From contig CAJUIM010000019.1 in NCBI GenBank assembly GCA_910586275.1, forward strand, positions 9,794 to 35,357: a DNA stretch of 25,564 nt. Direction: 5' to 3'. Made by a program: the position numbers and the translations under genes. Below, in pieces: positions 13,769 to 22,053 of this stretch. The DNA is from an uncultured Lachnospiraceae bacterium. Lineage in GTDB: Bacteria > Bacillota > Clostridia > Lachnospirales > Lachnospiraceae. Each line of letters starts with the position of its first letter. Within the stretch, counting starts at the first letter, position 1. Under the pieces are notes generated by a model. The model saw nothing but the letters and a program-made list of their open reading frames with translations. It ran no database searches and was not told the origin of the DNA.

Positions 13769-14959
13769 ATGGAAAAAATAAAAAAATGGATGCCGGATAA
13801 AAACAGCTTATACTATGCGGCATTTATTATCTGGTTTTCGTGTTCCATGCTGTTCGGCAGGAGCACATTGAGGGATCTTCCGGGAATTCAGGCCGCTTTT
13901 TGGCTGAAGAAGGTCTGTTATCCCATATGCGGCATGCTGATTCTTCTGGTGATGTTCCTTTCCGGTTTTTTTGACAGGCCTGACCGAAAAAAAGTGCGGG
14001 AATATCTTCCGGCGGTTCTGCTGGCCGTATTGTTCGGGCTGAGTTGGATGATTTCCGGCTGGGGGACATATTTTATGCAGCTTATGTTTCTTATTTCCGC
14101 AAAAGAGATTGATTTGAGGAAACTTCCCCGCATTACTCTGTATGTTCAGCTGATTGTAGTGGCGCTGATCATATCTCTTTCCCTTACGGGTGTTATTGAG
14201 AATATCAGCTATGTCTATTACCGGATGAATTCCATACCGGTATACCGGCAGGCATTGGGGTTTGTCCATCCCAATGCTTTAGGGGCGCAGGTGGTGCAGT
14301 TTGGCATTGTCTGGCTTTGGATCCGATGGGAAAGATGGAAATGGTATGACAATGCCGTCTATGCTTTGGCTGCGTACTCGATCTTTATGGTCAGCAATTC
14401 GGTAACAAGCACGCTGCTCATTGTGCTGATTCCCTGCATATATTTTTTGTATCGGCTGCTGCTGAAGAGAAAGCATGCCGGAGTGCTTGAGGGAATAATG
14501 AAAGCATGTGTGCCGGCGGTGCCCATTCTAATTATGCCGTTGGCATATCTATGCACGGAAACCAACGAAAAATTGGCAGTGTTTGACAGAATCATTTCCT
14601 GGCGGCTCATTATGGCAAACCGTTTTTTGCGGGAATACCCGGCCAGCCTGCTAGGGAGGCGGATACCTTCCGATGCCGGCACGGATCTTCTGTATATTGA
14701 CATACTGGTAAAATACGGAGGGATAATTCTGGCGGTCTTGGTGATCGGTATGTACCTGCTGATGAAGTACGCAATAAGCAAAAAAATGTATCCCCTTGTC
14801 CTGTCGGTTTTTATATATACATTTTACGGGATTACGGAACATTATCCTTATCTGCTGATGTATAACTTTACTCTTGTTTATCTGGTGAATGTAATATACG
14901 GCGGAAAGGACGGAACGGAAAAGGGAATAGGGGAAAAAGGCGGGCGGCAGCCGGCATAA
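13769..14959 (+). CDS. Wzy-like polysaccharide polymerase (O-antigen ligase/polymerase type)
   Basis: A 396-residue integral membrane protein with roughly ten predicted helices by eye, including about residues 14-30, 50-66, 82-95, 128-143, 195-212, 215-232, 246-262, 316-334 and 342-357. GFVHPNALGAQVVQFG (about 167-182) is the pattern often seen in Wzy polymerases of Clostridia. A larger extracytoplasmic loop near residues 262-315 would suit repeat-unit binding. Such proteins join flipped repeat units on the outer membrane face. Sequence conservation is weak in this class, so the call rests on topology, that motif and location between transferases and precursor genes. GGGAGGCAGGAG precedes the start. 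Confidence 0.8.
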   Translation: MEKIKKWMPDKNSLYYAAFIIWFSCSMLFGRSTLRDLPGIQAAFWLKKVCYPICGMLILLVMFLSGFFDRPDRKKVREYLPAVLLAVLFGLSWMISGWGTYFMQLMFLISAKEIDLRKLPRITLYVQLIVVALIISLSLTGVIENISYVYYRMNSIPVYRQALGFVHPNALGAQVVQFGIVWLWIRWERWKWYDNAVYALAAYSIFMVSNSVTSTLLIVLIPCIYFLYRLLLKRKHAGVLEGIMKACVPAVPILIMPLAYLCTETNEKLAVFDRIISWRLIMANRFLREYPASLLGRRIPSDAGTDLLYIDILVKYGGIILAVLVIGMYLLMKYAISKKMYPLVLSVFIYTFYGITEHYPYLLMYNFTLVYLVNVIYGGKDGTEKGIGEKGGRQPA

Positions 14960-14975
14960 AACGGAGGGAACGGGA

Positions 14976-15950
14976 ATGATTATAGCAAGAAGCCCGCTCA
15001 GGATATCCTTGGGCGGGGGAGGTACGGATCTGCCGTCATATTATGAGCAGCATGAAGGCTTTCTGATATCGGCGGCCATAGATAAATATGTATATATTAC
15101 GCTGCACAAAACCTTTGAGAAAGAAATTATCCTGAAGTATTCCCATATGGAGAAGATAAAAAACGGAAAAGAGATAAAGCATCCTATTTTCCGAGAGGCC
15201 ATAAGGCTGCTTCATATGGAAGACTATCCTATGGAAATCTGCTCCATGGCAGATATCCCCGGCGGGACAGGCCTTGGCTCCTCTTCTTCTTTCACCACGG
15301 CTCTTCTGAAAGCACTGCATACGGCCAAAGGAGATATTGTCAGTACGAGGACGCTGGCCGAGGAGGCCTGTGAGATCGAGATGAACCGGCTGGGAGAGCC
15401 CATTGGGAAGCAGGATCAGTACATAGCGGCGTACGGCGGCATTACTTGCATGCAGTTTCGTAAGGACGGTTATGTATGGGTCGATCCGCTGAATATCTCA
15501 AAAGAGACGTTTTATAACTTGGAAGACAACTTAATCTTATTTTTTACGGGTTTTACCCATACGGCCGGAAATATACTGAAAGAACAGGATGAGGCCAGCA
15601 GAAAAAAAGAGAAAGATATGATCAATAATCTTCATTTCGTAAAGGAATTGGGATATCAGAGCAGGGACGCTTTGGAACGGGGGGATTTGGATACATTGGC
15701 GGATATTATGAATACCCATTGGGAGTATAAGAAAAAAAGGGCGGGAGGCATGAGCAACCCCCAGATTGACAAATGGTACCAGCTGGCAATGGCTAACGGA
15801 GCCGGGGGCGGCAAGCTGATCGGAGCCGGAGGCGGGGGATTTCTTATGTTCTATGCCAAGGACAAGCAGAAGCTGCGTCATGTCATGGGGCAGGCCGGAT
15901 TGGAGGAAGTGCGTTTCCGGTTTGAGGCGGAAGGGACAAAAATTTTGTAA
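14976..15950 (+). CDS. hddA: D-glycero-alpha-D-manno-heptose-7-phosphate kinase (GHMP kinase)
   Basis: A 324-residue GHMP kinase. Motif 1 is ARSPLRISLGGGGTDLPSYY (residues 4-23), motif 2 is GGTGLGSSSSF (about 96-106), and motif 3 is KLIGAGGGGFLMFY near residues 280-292. The GGGGTDLPSYY opening and GKQDQYIAAYGG are characteristic of HddA-type heptose kinases, which phosphorylate heptose-7-phosphate at C1. It is followed after 13 bp by a fused phosphatase/nucleotidyltransferase, and the cluster also holds a sedoheptulose-7-phosphate isomerase, which strongly supports the heptose role over other sugar kinases such as fucokinase. GGAGGGAACGGGA precedes the ATG. Confidence 0.9.
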   Translation: MIIARSPLRISLGGGGTDLPSYYEQHEGFLISAAIDKYVYITLHKTFEKEIILKYSHMEKIKNGKEIKHPIFREAIRLLHMEDYPMEICSMADIPGGTGLGSSSSFTTALLKALHTAKGDIVSTRTLAEEACEIEMNRLGEPIGKQDQYIAAYGGITCMQFRKDGYVWVDPLNISKETFYNLEDNLILFFTGFTHTAGNILKEQDEASRKKEKDMINNLHFVKELGYQSRDALERGDLDTLADIMNTHWEYKKKRAGGMSNPQIDKWYQLAMANGAGGGKLIGAGGGGFLMFYAKDKQKLRHVMGQAGLEEVRFRFEAEGTKIL

Positions 15951-15963
15951 GGAGACGGAACGG

Positions 15964-17310
15964 ATGGAAAACGGATATTGGGATTCCCTGCCGATGCCGG
16001 GGGATTTGCAAGTGGTAGTGCTGATGGGAGGATTGGGCAGCAGGCTGGGCAAGGAGGCCGGAAAACGGCCGAAGGCGCTGGCTGACGTAAACGGTACGCC
16101 TTTTTTTGATTATCAGCTTCGGCTTCTGATAAGCTATGGGTTCCGGAAGTTTCTGTTTCTGGTAGGACATATGGCGGAACAGATCGAGGAACATTATAGG
16201 GACGGAAGCGGATACGGGGTAAACATTGCTTATTCTTATGACGGTGAAAAGCTTCTTGGGACTGGGGGCGCGGTTGGCAGGGCTTATGAAAAATTGGAAG
16301 AGGATTTCCTGCTGCTCTATGGGGATTCTTTTATGGATGTGGATTATAGGGAAACCATATACCGTTACTTCCGTGGAAAACGGATAGGATGCCATGCGCT
16401 GATGACCGTGATGGAGAACGATGACAGTCTGGAACGCAGCAATGTCATTTACAAGGAGGGCCGTATCCTTCTGTATGATAAGTGCAGTCAAAAAGCAGGG
16501 ATGCATTATGTGGACTATGGCGTGGGAATGTTCGGGAAGCATCTGTTCAGGGACTGCGGAGGGGAGAGTTTTTTTGACATGGCGGATTTGCAGAAAAGAC
16601 TGTCCTTGGAGGGGAAGCTGGCGGCGCAGGAAGTCACACGCCGCTTTTATGAAATCGGGCATCCGGAATCCTTGCTGGAATTTAAGCAGTATGCCAAAAG
16701 GAGGTTCGGTCAGCCGCAGAAGGCCGTTTTTCTGGATAGGGACGGCGTGATTAACAACATTGTTTACCGGGAGGAAACGGAACAGTTGGATTCGCCGCTT
16801 AAGAAAAATGAGGCGGAACTGACGGAGGGGGCGGCGGATGCCATGAAAATACTGCAGCAGGAAGGGTATTATCTGTTTATTGTGACGAACCAGCCTGCGG
16901 CGGCCAAAGGGAAAGCCATATTGGCGGATTTGTATGATGTGAATACATATCTTGGCAAATTGTTGAAAGAAAACGGAGTTTTCATAGACGGCGTGGAAAT
17001 CTGCCCTCATTATCCGGAAGCTTCTGCCCATGTGCAAGAGCGGTTCCTGATCGGAAACTGTCGGTGCAGGAAGCCGGGAACCGGGATGGTGGATGCGCTG
17101 GCCGGCCGTTTTTCCTTAGATAGGGGCGAATCTTGGATGGTGGGGGATTCTTATACGGATATACTGGCCGGAAGGAAGGCCGGGCTGCGGACGGCTTTTA
17201 TCGGCAATTATAAATGTGACGTGTGTAGATGCCTGAGATATGAAAAACCGGATATGATATGCCGCAGTCTGGCAGATTTTACATATCGGGTGAAAGAGAG
17301 GAAAATATGA
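15964..17310 (+). CDS. Fused heptose-1-phosphate nucleotidyltransferase (HddC-like) and heptose bisphosphate phosphatase (GmhB-like)
   Basis: A 448-residue two-domain protein. Residues about 14-245 are a sugar nucleotidyltransferase: LMGGLGSRLG...RPKAL (20-39), GTGGAVG (99-105) and GDSFMDVD (D121 region). Residues about 253-448 are a HAD phosphatase: FLDRDGVIN (nucleophile D258 and acid D260), FIVTNQ, and VGDSYTDI (D395, D399). The zinc loop typical of GmhB is present (C347, H349, C366, C368). It would remove the C7 phosphate of heptose-1,7-bisphosphate and then form GDP-heptose. In well-known pathways these are separate proteins. I chose ATG 15964 (AAGGAG 9 nt upstream); an in-frame ATG at 15853 lies inside hddA. 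GDP is inferred from the HddA partner. Confidence 0.88.
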   Translation: MENGYWDSLPMPGDLQVVVLMGGLGSRLGKEAGKRPKALADVNGTPFFDYQLRLLISYGFRKFLFLVGHMAEQIEEHYRDGSGYGVNIAYSYDGEKLLGTGGAVGRAYEKLEEDFLLLYGDSFMDVDYRETIYRYFRGKRIGCHALMTVMENDDSLERSNVIYKEGRILLYDKCSQKAGMHYVDYGVGMFGKHLFRDCGGESFFDMADLQKRLSLEGKLAAQEVTRRFYEIGHPESLLEFKQYAKRRFGQPQKAVFLDRDGVINNIVYREETEQLDSPLKKNEAELTEGAADAMKILQQEGYYLFIVTNQPAAAKGKAILADLYDVNTYLGKLLKENGVFIDGVEICPHYPEASAHVQERFLIGNCRCRKPGTGMVDALAGRFSLDRGESWMVGDSYTDILAGRKAGLRTAFIGNYKCDVCRCLRYEKPDMICRSLADFTYRVKERKI

Positions 17311-18082
17311 TTGCGGCAATTTGTTTATTGATTCCGTCTTTGGTTTTGGTTTACCTGCGAGAAAGAATTGTGGAACAGCATAGTTCTTTTCGGACAAAGG
17401 CTTTTATTTGTGCCCTTTCTCTGCTGGGCCTTAACTTTATGATGCTGGGGCTTTTATATTTTATTTTTGACAGTAAGTTGGGAAAACGGAAATTTCGGCC
17501 GTTTTTCTCTGGCTCACTGCCGGCATAGTCAGCGTGCTGGGAACCATATGTTTTGCAATCGGTATTTCCGTACTGATTACGCCCTTTTATGTGCTGCGGT
17601 ATATTTATCCGGTATCGGCTGTGGCATGGGTTGTTTTAGGGGTAACGGTTTCCCGGCTGAAAGGTTCCAAAGCATATGCCGCTTTTCTTGTTATCTATAT
17701 GCTGATGGTTTTTCTGCCGTCCTATCAGACAAAATTTCTGAAGGAAAAACAGGCCAATGATAATTTAGAGAAAACGCTGGCAGGCACGGTGGATGAAATA
17801 GGCTCGGAGGATGTGATTTGGGTGACTTCAAATACTTTGCCGGTCATAGGGTATTATTACCCGGAAGCCAGAAGGCAGAGGGTAAAATTGTCTGTTCTGC
17901 CCGAGTTGGAGAAAGGAACATGCTATTGGCTGATTCTGGAGGAAGAATTGGCCCCGGAGGTCTATCGGCAATTCGATGAACAGGGCTTCTCCTGCCGCAC
18001 ATTTATGGAACAGGGGCATCTGGGCACGGTTCCGGTGACTATATACCGGATTGAGGAACAGGAAGAACAGGCTGTACAGTGA
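17307..18082 (+). pseudogene. Frameshifted, shortened GT-C-type membrane glycosyltransferase relic
   Basis: Two reading frames make one broken protein. The first (17307-17528) gives two membrane helices and ends FDSKLGKRKF before running into a stop. The second, open from 17477, continues ISAVFLWLTAGIVSVLGT, then TPFYVLRYIYPVSAVAWVV and a soluble tail to 18082. One lost or two gained bases near 17477-17510, around GGGAAAACGG, would join them. The joined product (about 258 residues) resembles the C-terminal membrane and tail region of GT39-like transferases, yet lacks the catalytic first loop and most helices, so an internal deletion is likely too. The start overlaps the previous stop. A sequencing error could explain the frameshift but not the shortness. 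Confidence 0.65.
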
Positions 18083-18093
18083 GGGAGGAGATT

Positions 18094-18966
18094 GTGCAGA
18101 ACAAAGAATTGCAAGATATAATATTGGATATTTTCATTCATGTAAAGGAAATCTGTGAAAGGCACCGTTTAAGGTATTTTGCCATAGGAGGCACCTGTAT
18201 AGGGGCGGTCAGGCATCAAGGATTCATTCCATGGGATGACGACTTGGACATTGCAATGCCTGACAGAGATTATGAAGAATTTCTGCGGATTGCGCCGGAC
18301 GAACTGCCCGGGCATCTGGCTGTTATGGATTCGGACACACAGATGTGCACCAAAATTCACAATATTAACACAACGCTTATTGAAGTGTGGACGCCGCATA
18401 AATGCAACGGCGGGGTATTTATTGACATTATGCCTTTTTATGGTGTTCCGGAAGGGAAAAGAGAGCGGCTGCTGCTTTGCTGTAAGATTAAAATTCTCAA
18501 GAAACTTCAGGATAAGCAGGTAGGCAGGCTGAGGGACAATGCGAGGCTGCGCGGAAAGCTGCTCTGGCTGGCAATGAAGCCTTTTCATTGCGTTGCAGGC
18601 CGTCATTTTTACCGGAAACTATGGACACGCATTGTCTCTGAAAGAGATTTCGATTCTTCCCGATATACCGGCTTTACATGGTCGTATCATCTGGAAAAGA
18701 GGATTTTTGAAAGGGCTTGGTTTGACAGTTATGAAGAGTTTCCTTTTGAAAGAACTGTCATACGCTGCCCGGCCGGGTGGGATGCCTATCTGACAAAGCA
18801 TTTCGGCGACTATCTGGCAATCCCGCCGCGATGTGAGCAAATGAGCAAACATATATATTTCCTTGACCTGAATGTATCTTACAAAGAATATCGGAAAAAG
18901 GAAAAGGGAAAGGGGAAAAGGAGGGAGAGGCGGCATGGTAATCGGCTATACGGCAGGGGTTTATGA
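18094..18966 (+). CDS. LicD family phosphotransferase (second copy)
   Basis: About 290 residues. Core: YFAIGGTCIGAVRHQGF then IPWDDDLDIAMPDRDYEEF, with D48-D50 and D52 as metal ligands, followed by GGVFIDIMPFYGVPE. It would transfer a phospho-alcohol from a CDP carrier. The TagD-like gene starts inside its end (32-nt overlap), suggesting that CDP-glycerol is the donor (inference). I favour a GTG start at 18094 with GGGAGG 5 nt upstream; a GTG at 18079 overlapping the previous stop is the alternative. The C-terminal 25 residues, from KEYRKKEKGKGK onward, are a basic low-complexity tail from purine-rich DNA that also supplies the next gene's ribosome binding site. It is clearly diverged from the first LicD protein. 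Confidence 0.88.
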   Translation: MQNKELQDIILDIFIHVKEICERHRLRYFAIGGTCIGAVRHQGFIPWDDDLDIAMPDRDYEEFLRIAPDELPGHLAVMDSDTQMCTKIHNINTTLIEVWTPHKCNGGVFIDIMPFYGVPEGKRERLLLCCKIKILKKLQDKQVGRLRDNARLRGKLLWLAMKPFHCVAGRHFYRKLWTRIVSERDFDSSRYTGFTWSYHLEKRIFERAWFDSYEEFPFERTVIRCPAGWDAYLTKHFGDYLAIPPRCEQMSKHIYFLDLNVSYKEYRKKEKGKGKRRERRHGNRLYGRGL

Positions 18967-19348
18967 TTTATTCCATATCGGCCATCTGAATCTGCTGAAG
19001 AATGCAAAGGGCATGTGCGACAAGCTGATTGTGGGGGTTACGGTGGATGATTTGGTAGTCTATAAGGGAAAGCATGCCATGATACCTTTTGAGGACAGGC
19101 TGGAAATCGTGCGCAGCTGCAAATATGTGGATGCTGCGGTGCCGCAGTATGATATGGACAAGCTGGCTGCCTGTAGGAAACTGGGGGCATCCATACTGTT
19201 TGTAGGAGACGATTGGTATGCTACGGAGAAGTGGAAGGAGTATGAGCAGGAATTTATAAGGGAGGATATAAAAATCATCTATTTCCCTTATACGAAAGGA
19301 GTTTCCTCCACGCAGATTTCCAAGGCTCTGAAGGCAGCGAGGGAGTGA
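18935..19348 (+). CDS. tagD: Glycerol-3-phosphate cytidylyltransferase-like protein
   Basis: A 137-residue cytidylyltransferase. GYTAGVYDLFHIGHLNLL contains the HxGH nucleotide-binding motif (H14-H17). FEDRLEIVRSCKYVD is typical of TagD, and YTKGVSSTQI near the end matches the conserved RTxGISTT-type motif region. Length fits TagD (about 130 residues). It would make CDP-glycerol from glycerol-3-phosphate and CTP. No TagF-like polymerase occurs here, so the product more likely serves the overlapping LicD transferase as a side-group donor. Related enzymes use ethanolamine or other phospho-alcohols, so substrate is not certain. I chose ATG 18935 because GGAGGG lies about 9 nt upstream; an in-frame ATG at 18872 lies within licD. 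Confidence 0.86.
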   Translation: MVIGYTAGVYDLFHIGHLNLLKNAKGMCDKLIVGVTVDDLVVYKGKHAMIPFEDRLEIVRSCKYVDAAVPQYDMDKLAACRKLGASILFVGDDWYATEKWKEYEQEFIREDIKIIYFPYTKGVSSTQISKALKAARE

Positions 19349-19451
19349 GGGCTGTTATCCCGTGCCTACAGCCGGCATGTCCCCGCCGGAACAGATGGCG
19401 TTGCATTGGGGCGATGCACTTTAAGGGCACAGAAAGGCGCAGGAGGGAAGC

Positions 19452-21020
19452 ATGAAAAAGGAAAAGTCCCGGACGGCGAATGTACTGCGGAATATGACCG
19501 CGGGTATGTTTGTGAAAGGTATCACGTTAGTTCTCAGTTTTGTCTCAAAAACTATCTTTATCAAGCTGCTGGGCATTCAATATACAGGGGTATCCAGCCT
19601 TTTTACGGATATACTGACGGTGCTGTCACTGGCGGAACTGGGCATATCCTCTGCCATTACTTATGCTTTGTATAAGCCGGTGGCAGAAAAGGACAGCAGG
19701 CAGATTGCCAGGCTGATGAATTTCTATAAAACCGCATATCGGATGGTGGCATTGGCCGTGCTGTCTTTCGGGCTGGCTTTGGTTCCTTTCCTGGACAGGC
19801 TGGTGACGGATGTTCCGGACATAAGGGAAAGCATTACGCTTGTCTATCTGCTGTATGTGACGAAGTCCGCCTGCTCTTACCTGTTAATCTATAAATCGGC
19901 CATTCTGAACGCAAAGCAGAAAAAATATGAGATTTCCAAAATCGAAGGCATTATGGCGGTGGTAAAGCTGCTGGCAGAATGCTTGGTTTTATGGCTGTTC
20001 CGGCAATTTCTCGCATATCTGCTGACGGATATCCTGCTGACCGTTGTGCAGAACATCCTGATTTCCCGAAGGGCTGAGAGGGAATATGACAGCAGGGCAG
20101 GAGGAGACGGCGGGAAGCTGGGAAAGGAAGAAAAGCTGGCGATTCTGGCGGATGTAAAAGCATTGGCGATGTATCAGATATCGGGGGTCTGCCTGTCGGG
20201 GACGGACAGCATTGTCATCTCATCCGTGCTGGGAACCGGCATGGTAGGCCTGCTGAGCAGCTATAAAATGCTTCTGCAAAGCGTCACGTCCATTCTGCAG
20301 CAGTTTTTCAATGCCGCCAATGCCAGTGTGGGGAATCTGGCGGCGGAAGGAGGGCGGGAAAAACAATATCGGCTGTTCCGGGGGCTTAATTTTGCCGTAT
20401 TCTGGGCAAATGCTTTTTGCGGCACGGCTTTATATCTGCTGCTGAATCCTTTTGTGGAACTTTGGCTGGGGAGGGAATATCTGCTGGGGGAGCCGGTGGC
20501 GCTGGCTTTAACGCTGGATTTTTATATTTCCAATATGATCCGCTGTGTGGCGTTGTTCCGTACGTCCAACGGGCTGTTTGTCCAAGGCAGGTACCGGCCG
20601 GTGATAATGGCCTTGCTCAATGTGACGCTTTCGGTGCTGTTTGCGTACCGAAGCGGTATCTTCGGGGTTCTGATGGCAACGGTGATTGCAAGGGCGGTTA
20701 CGCAGGTCTGGTATGACCCATGGCTGATTTACCGGGAAATATTCCGTAGAAACGTGGGAGAATATTACAAAGATTATATATGTTATTTTCTTACGGCTGC
20801 CGCGGGCATACTGCTGATTAAGGCATTTGCATGGCTGGCCGCCGGTACGGTGGGGAATCCGTATCATCTGTTTTTGCTGAAAGCGGCATTGTGCCTTGCG
20901 GTTCCCAATGGGGTGATTGTCTTGTTCTGGCATAGGACGGAACAATTCGGGGAATGTGTCCGGCGTATCGGAAAGATTGCCGGCATGGTAAAGGGAGGAG
21001 GAAGAAGAGATGGAAGATAA
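19452..21020 (+). CDS. Wzx-like polysaccharide flippase
   Basis: A 522-residue polytopic membrane protein of the polysaccharide-transport (MATE/MVF-like) family. The N-terminus VLRNMTAGMFVKGITLVLSF followed by FIKLLGIQYTGVSSLFTDIL is diagnostic for this group, and about 12-14 hydrophobic helices can be seen. It would turn the lipid-linked repeat unit to the outer face of the membrane. It follows a 103-bp gap (19349-19451) containing two small hairpins (CCGGC/GCCGG and GCAT/ATGC) with no T-run. GGAGGGAAGC precedes the start. The asparagine-synthase-like gene begins inside its last 11 nt. Confidence 0.92.
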   Translation: MKKEKSRTANVLRNMTAGMFVKGITLVLSFVSKTIFIKLLGIQYTGVSSLFTDILTVLSLAELGISSAITYALYKPVAEKDSRQIARLMNFYKTAYRMVALAVLSFGLALVPFLDRLVTDVPDIRESITLVYLLYVTKSACSYLLIYKSAILNAKQKKYEISKIEGIMAVVKLLAECLVLWLFRQFLAYLLTDILLTVVQNILISRRAEREYDSRAGGDGGKLGKEEKLAILADVKALAMYQISGVCLSGTDSIVISSVLGTGMVGLLSSYKMLLQSVTSILQQFFNAANASVGNLAAEGGREKQYRLFRGLNFAVFWANAFCGTALYLLLNPFVELWLGREYLLGEPVALALTLDFYISNMIRCVALFRTSNGLFVQGRYRPVIMALLNVTLSVLFAYRSGIFGVLMATVIARAVTQVWYDPWLIYREIFRRNVGEYYKDYICYFLTAAAGILLIKAFAWLAAGTVGNPYHLFLLKAALCLAVPNGVIVLFWHRTEQFGECVRRIGKIAGMVKGGGRRDGR

Positions 21021-22053
21021 GAGATATTGCATGAGTTCGTTTTTGATGTTCCGGACAGTGGCGGACGGCACAAAGTCCTTTGACGGGAAATCCGCGCCGA
21101 ACTTGTGGGAGGATGTCCGGCCGCGCAAGGGTATCCATGACAGCAGGGAACTGGAAGAGTATTTAAGGAACCGAGTGCTGGAAACCTGTGGGAAGAAACG
21201 GGCGGCTCTGGCATTGAGCGGAGGCATGGATTCGGCCATTCTGGCCAAGTTCATGCCGGAAGGTTCCGTCTGTTACACATTCCGGTGCATTGTTCCGGGG
21301 ATGCAGGTAACGGACGAAACGGCTGCCGCGGCACGGTATGCGGAAAGCTGCGGCCTGAAACACCGTATAGTACCGATTTACTGGGAAGATTTTGAGGCAT
21401 ATGCACCGGTTCTTATGGCGCATAAGCATGCCCCCATCCATTCTATAGAGGTACAGATTTACAAGGCAGCCTTGCAGGCTCTGCAGGACGGGATGGAAAC
21501 GCTGCTTTTCGGGGAAAGCGCGGATGTGGTCTATGGGGGGATGGATGGGCTGCTTTCCCGGGACTGGCTGGCAGGGGATTTTATGGAACGGTATTCTTAT
21601 GTCATGCCTTATAAGGCATTGGCGGAGCCGCAACTGGTTTTGGAGCCTTACCGCCGTTTTATCAGGGACGGGCATATAGATCCTCATGCATTTGTGTCGG
21701 AGGTGTTCCGAAAGGAAGGGATGGGCTCTTACAGCAATGCCACGGATACGGCAGGCTGTCCTGCCGTATGCCCTTTTGGGGAGACATATCTGGCGGAGCC
21801 GATTGACTATGCCCGTATCCGCGCAGGGGAAAACAAATATTTTGTGCGGGAGATTTTTTCCAGACTTTACCCGGGTGTCAGAATACCGGCAAAGCTGCCT
21901 ATGCCCCGTCCCATGAATGAGTGGATGAAGGGTTTTAAGGGGCCGGTGCGCAGGGAATTTCTGCCTCATTGCACGGATACTATGAACGGCGACCAGAAAT
22001 GGCTTGTCTGGGCATTGGAACGTTATCTGGACTTGCTGGAGGAAGGGCGATGA
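21010..22053 (+). CDS. Asparagine-synthase-like ATP-pyrophosphatase protein
   Basis: A 347-residue protein with the PP-loop LALSGGMDSAI (residues 68-77), which binds ATP as in the synthetase domain of AsnB. LLFGESADVVYGG matches the SGxGADExFGG region of AsnB in modified form. There is no N-terminal glutaminase (no Cys at position 2), so it would need free ammonia, another amine donor or a partner. In glycan clusters such proteins are often proposed to form amides on uronic acids or related acidic sugars. That role is inference, as no dedicated amidotransferase partner is visible. It overlaps the flippase gene by 11 nt and the ATP-grasp gene by 4 nt, so all three are probably co-translated. 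Confidence 0.82.
   Translation: MEDKRYCMSSFLMFRTVADGTKSFDGKSAPNLWEDVRPRKGIHDSRELEEYLRNRVLETCGKKRAALALSGGMDSAILAKFMPEGSVCYTFRCIVPGMQVTDETAAAARYAESCGLKHRIVPIYWEDFEAYAPVLMAHKHAPIHSIEVQIYKAALQALQDGMETLLFGESADVVYGGMDGLLSRDWLAGDFMERYSYVMPYKALAEPQLVLEPYRRFIRDGHIDPHAFVSEVFRKEGMGSYSNATDTAGCPAVCPFGETYLAEPIDYARIRAGENKYFVREIFSRLYPGVRIPAKLPMPRPMNEWMKGFKGPVRREFLPHCTDTMNGDQKWLVWALERYLDLLEEGR

Noticed and set aside
15883..17037. Long minus-strand ORF (384 residues) opposite the heptose fusion gene
   Set aside because: Shadow of a clearly recognisable + strand protein with all catalytic motifs; the minus product has no family features.
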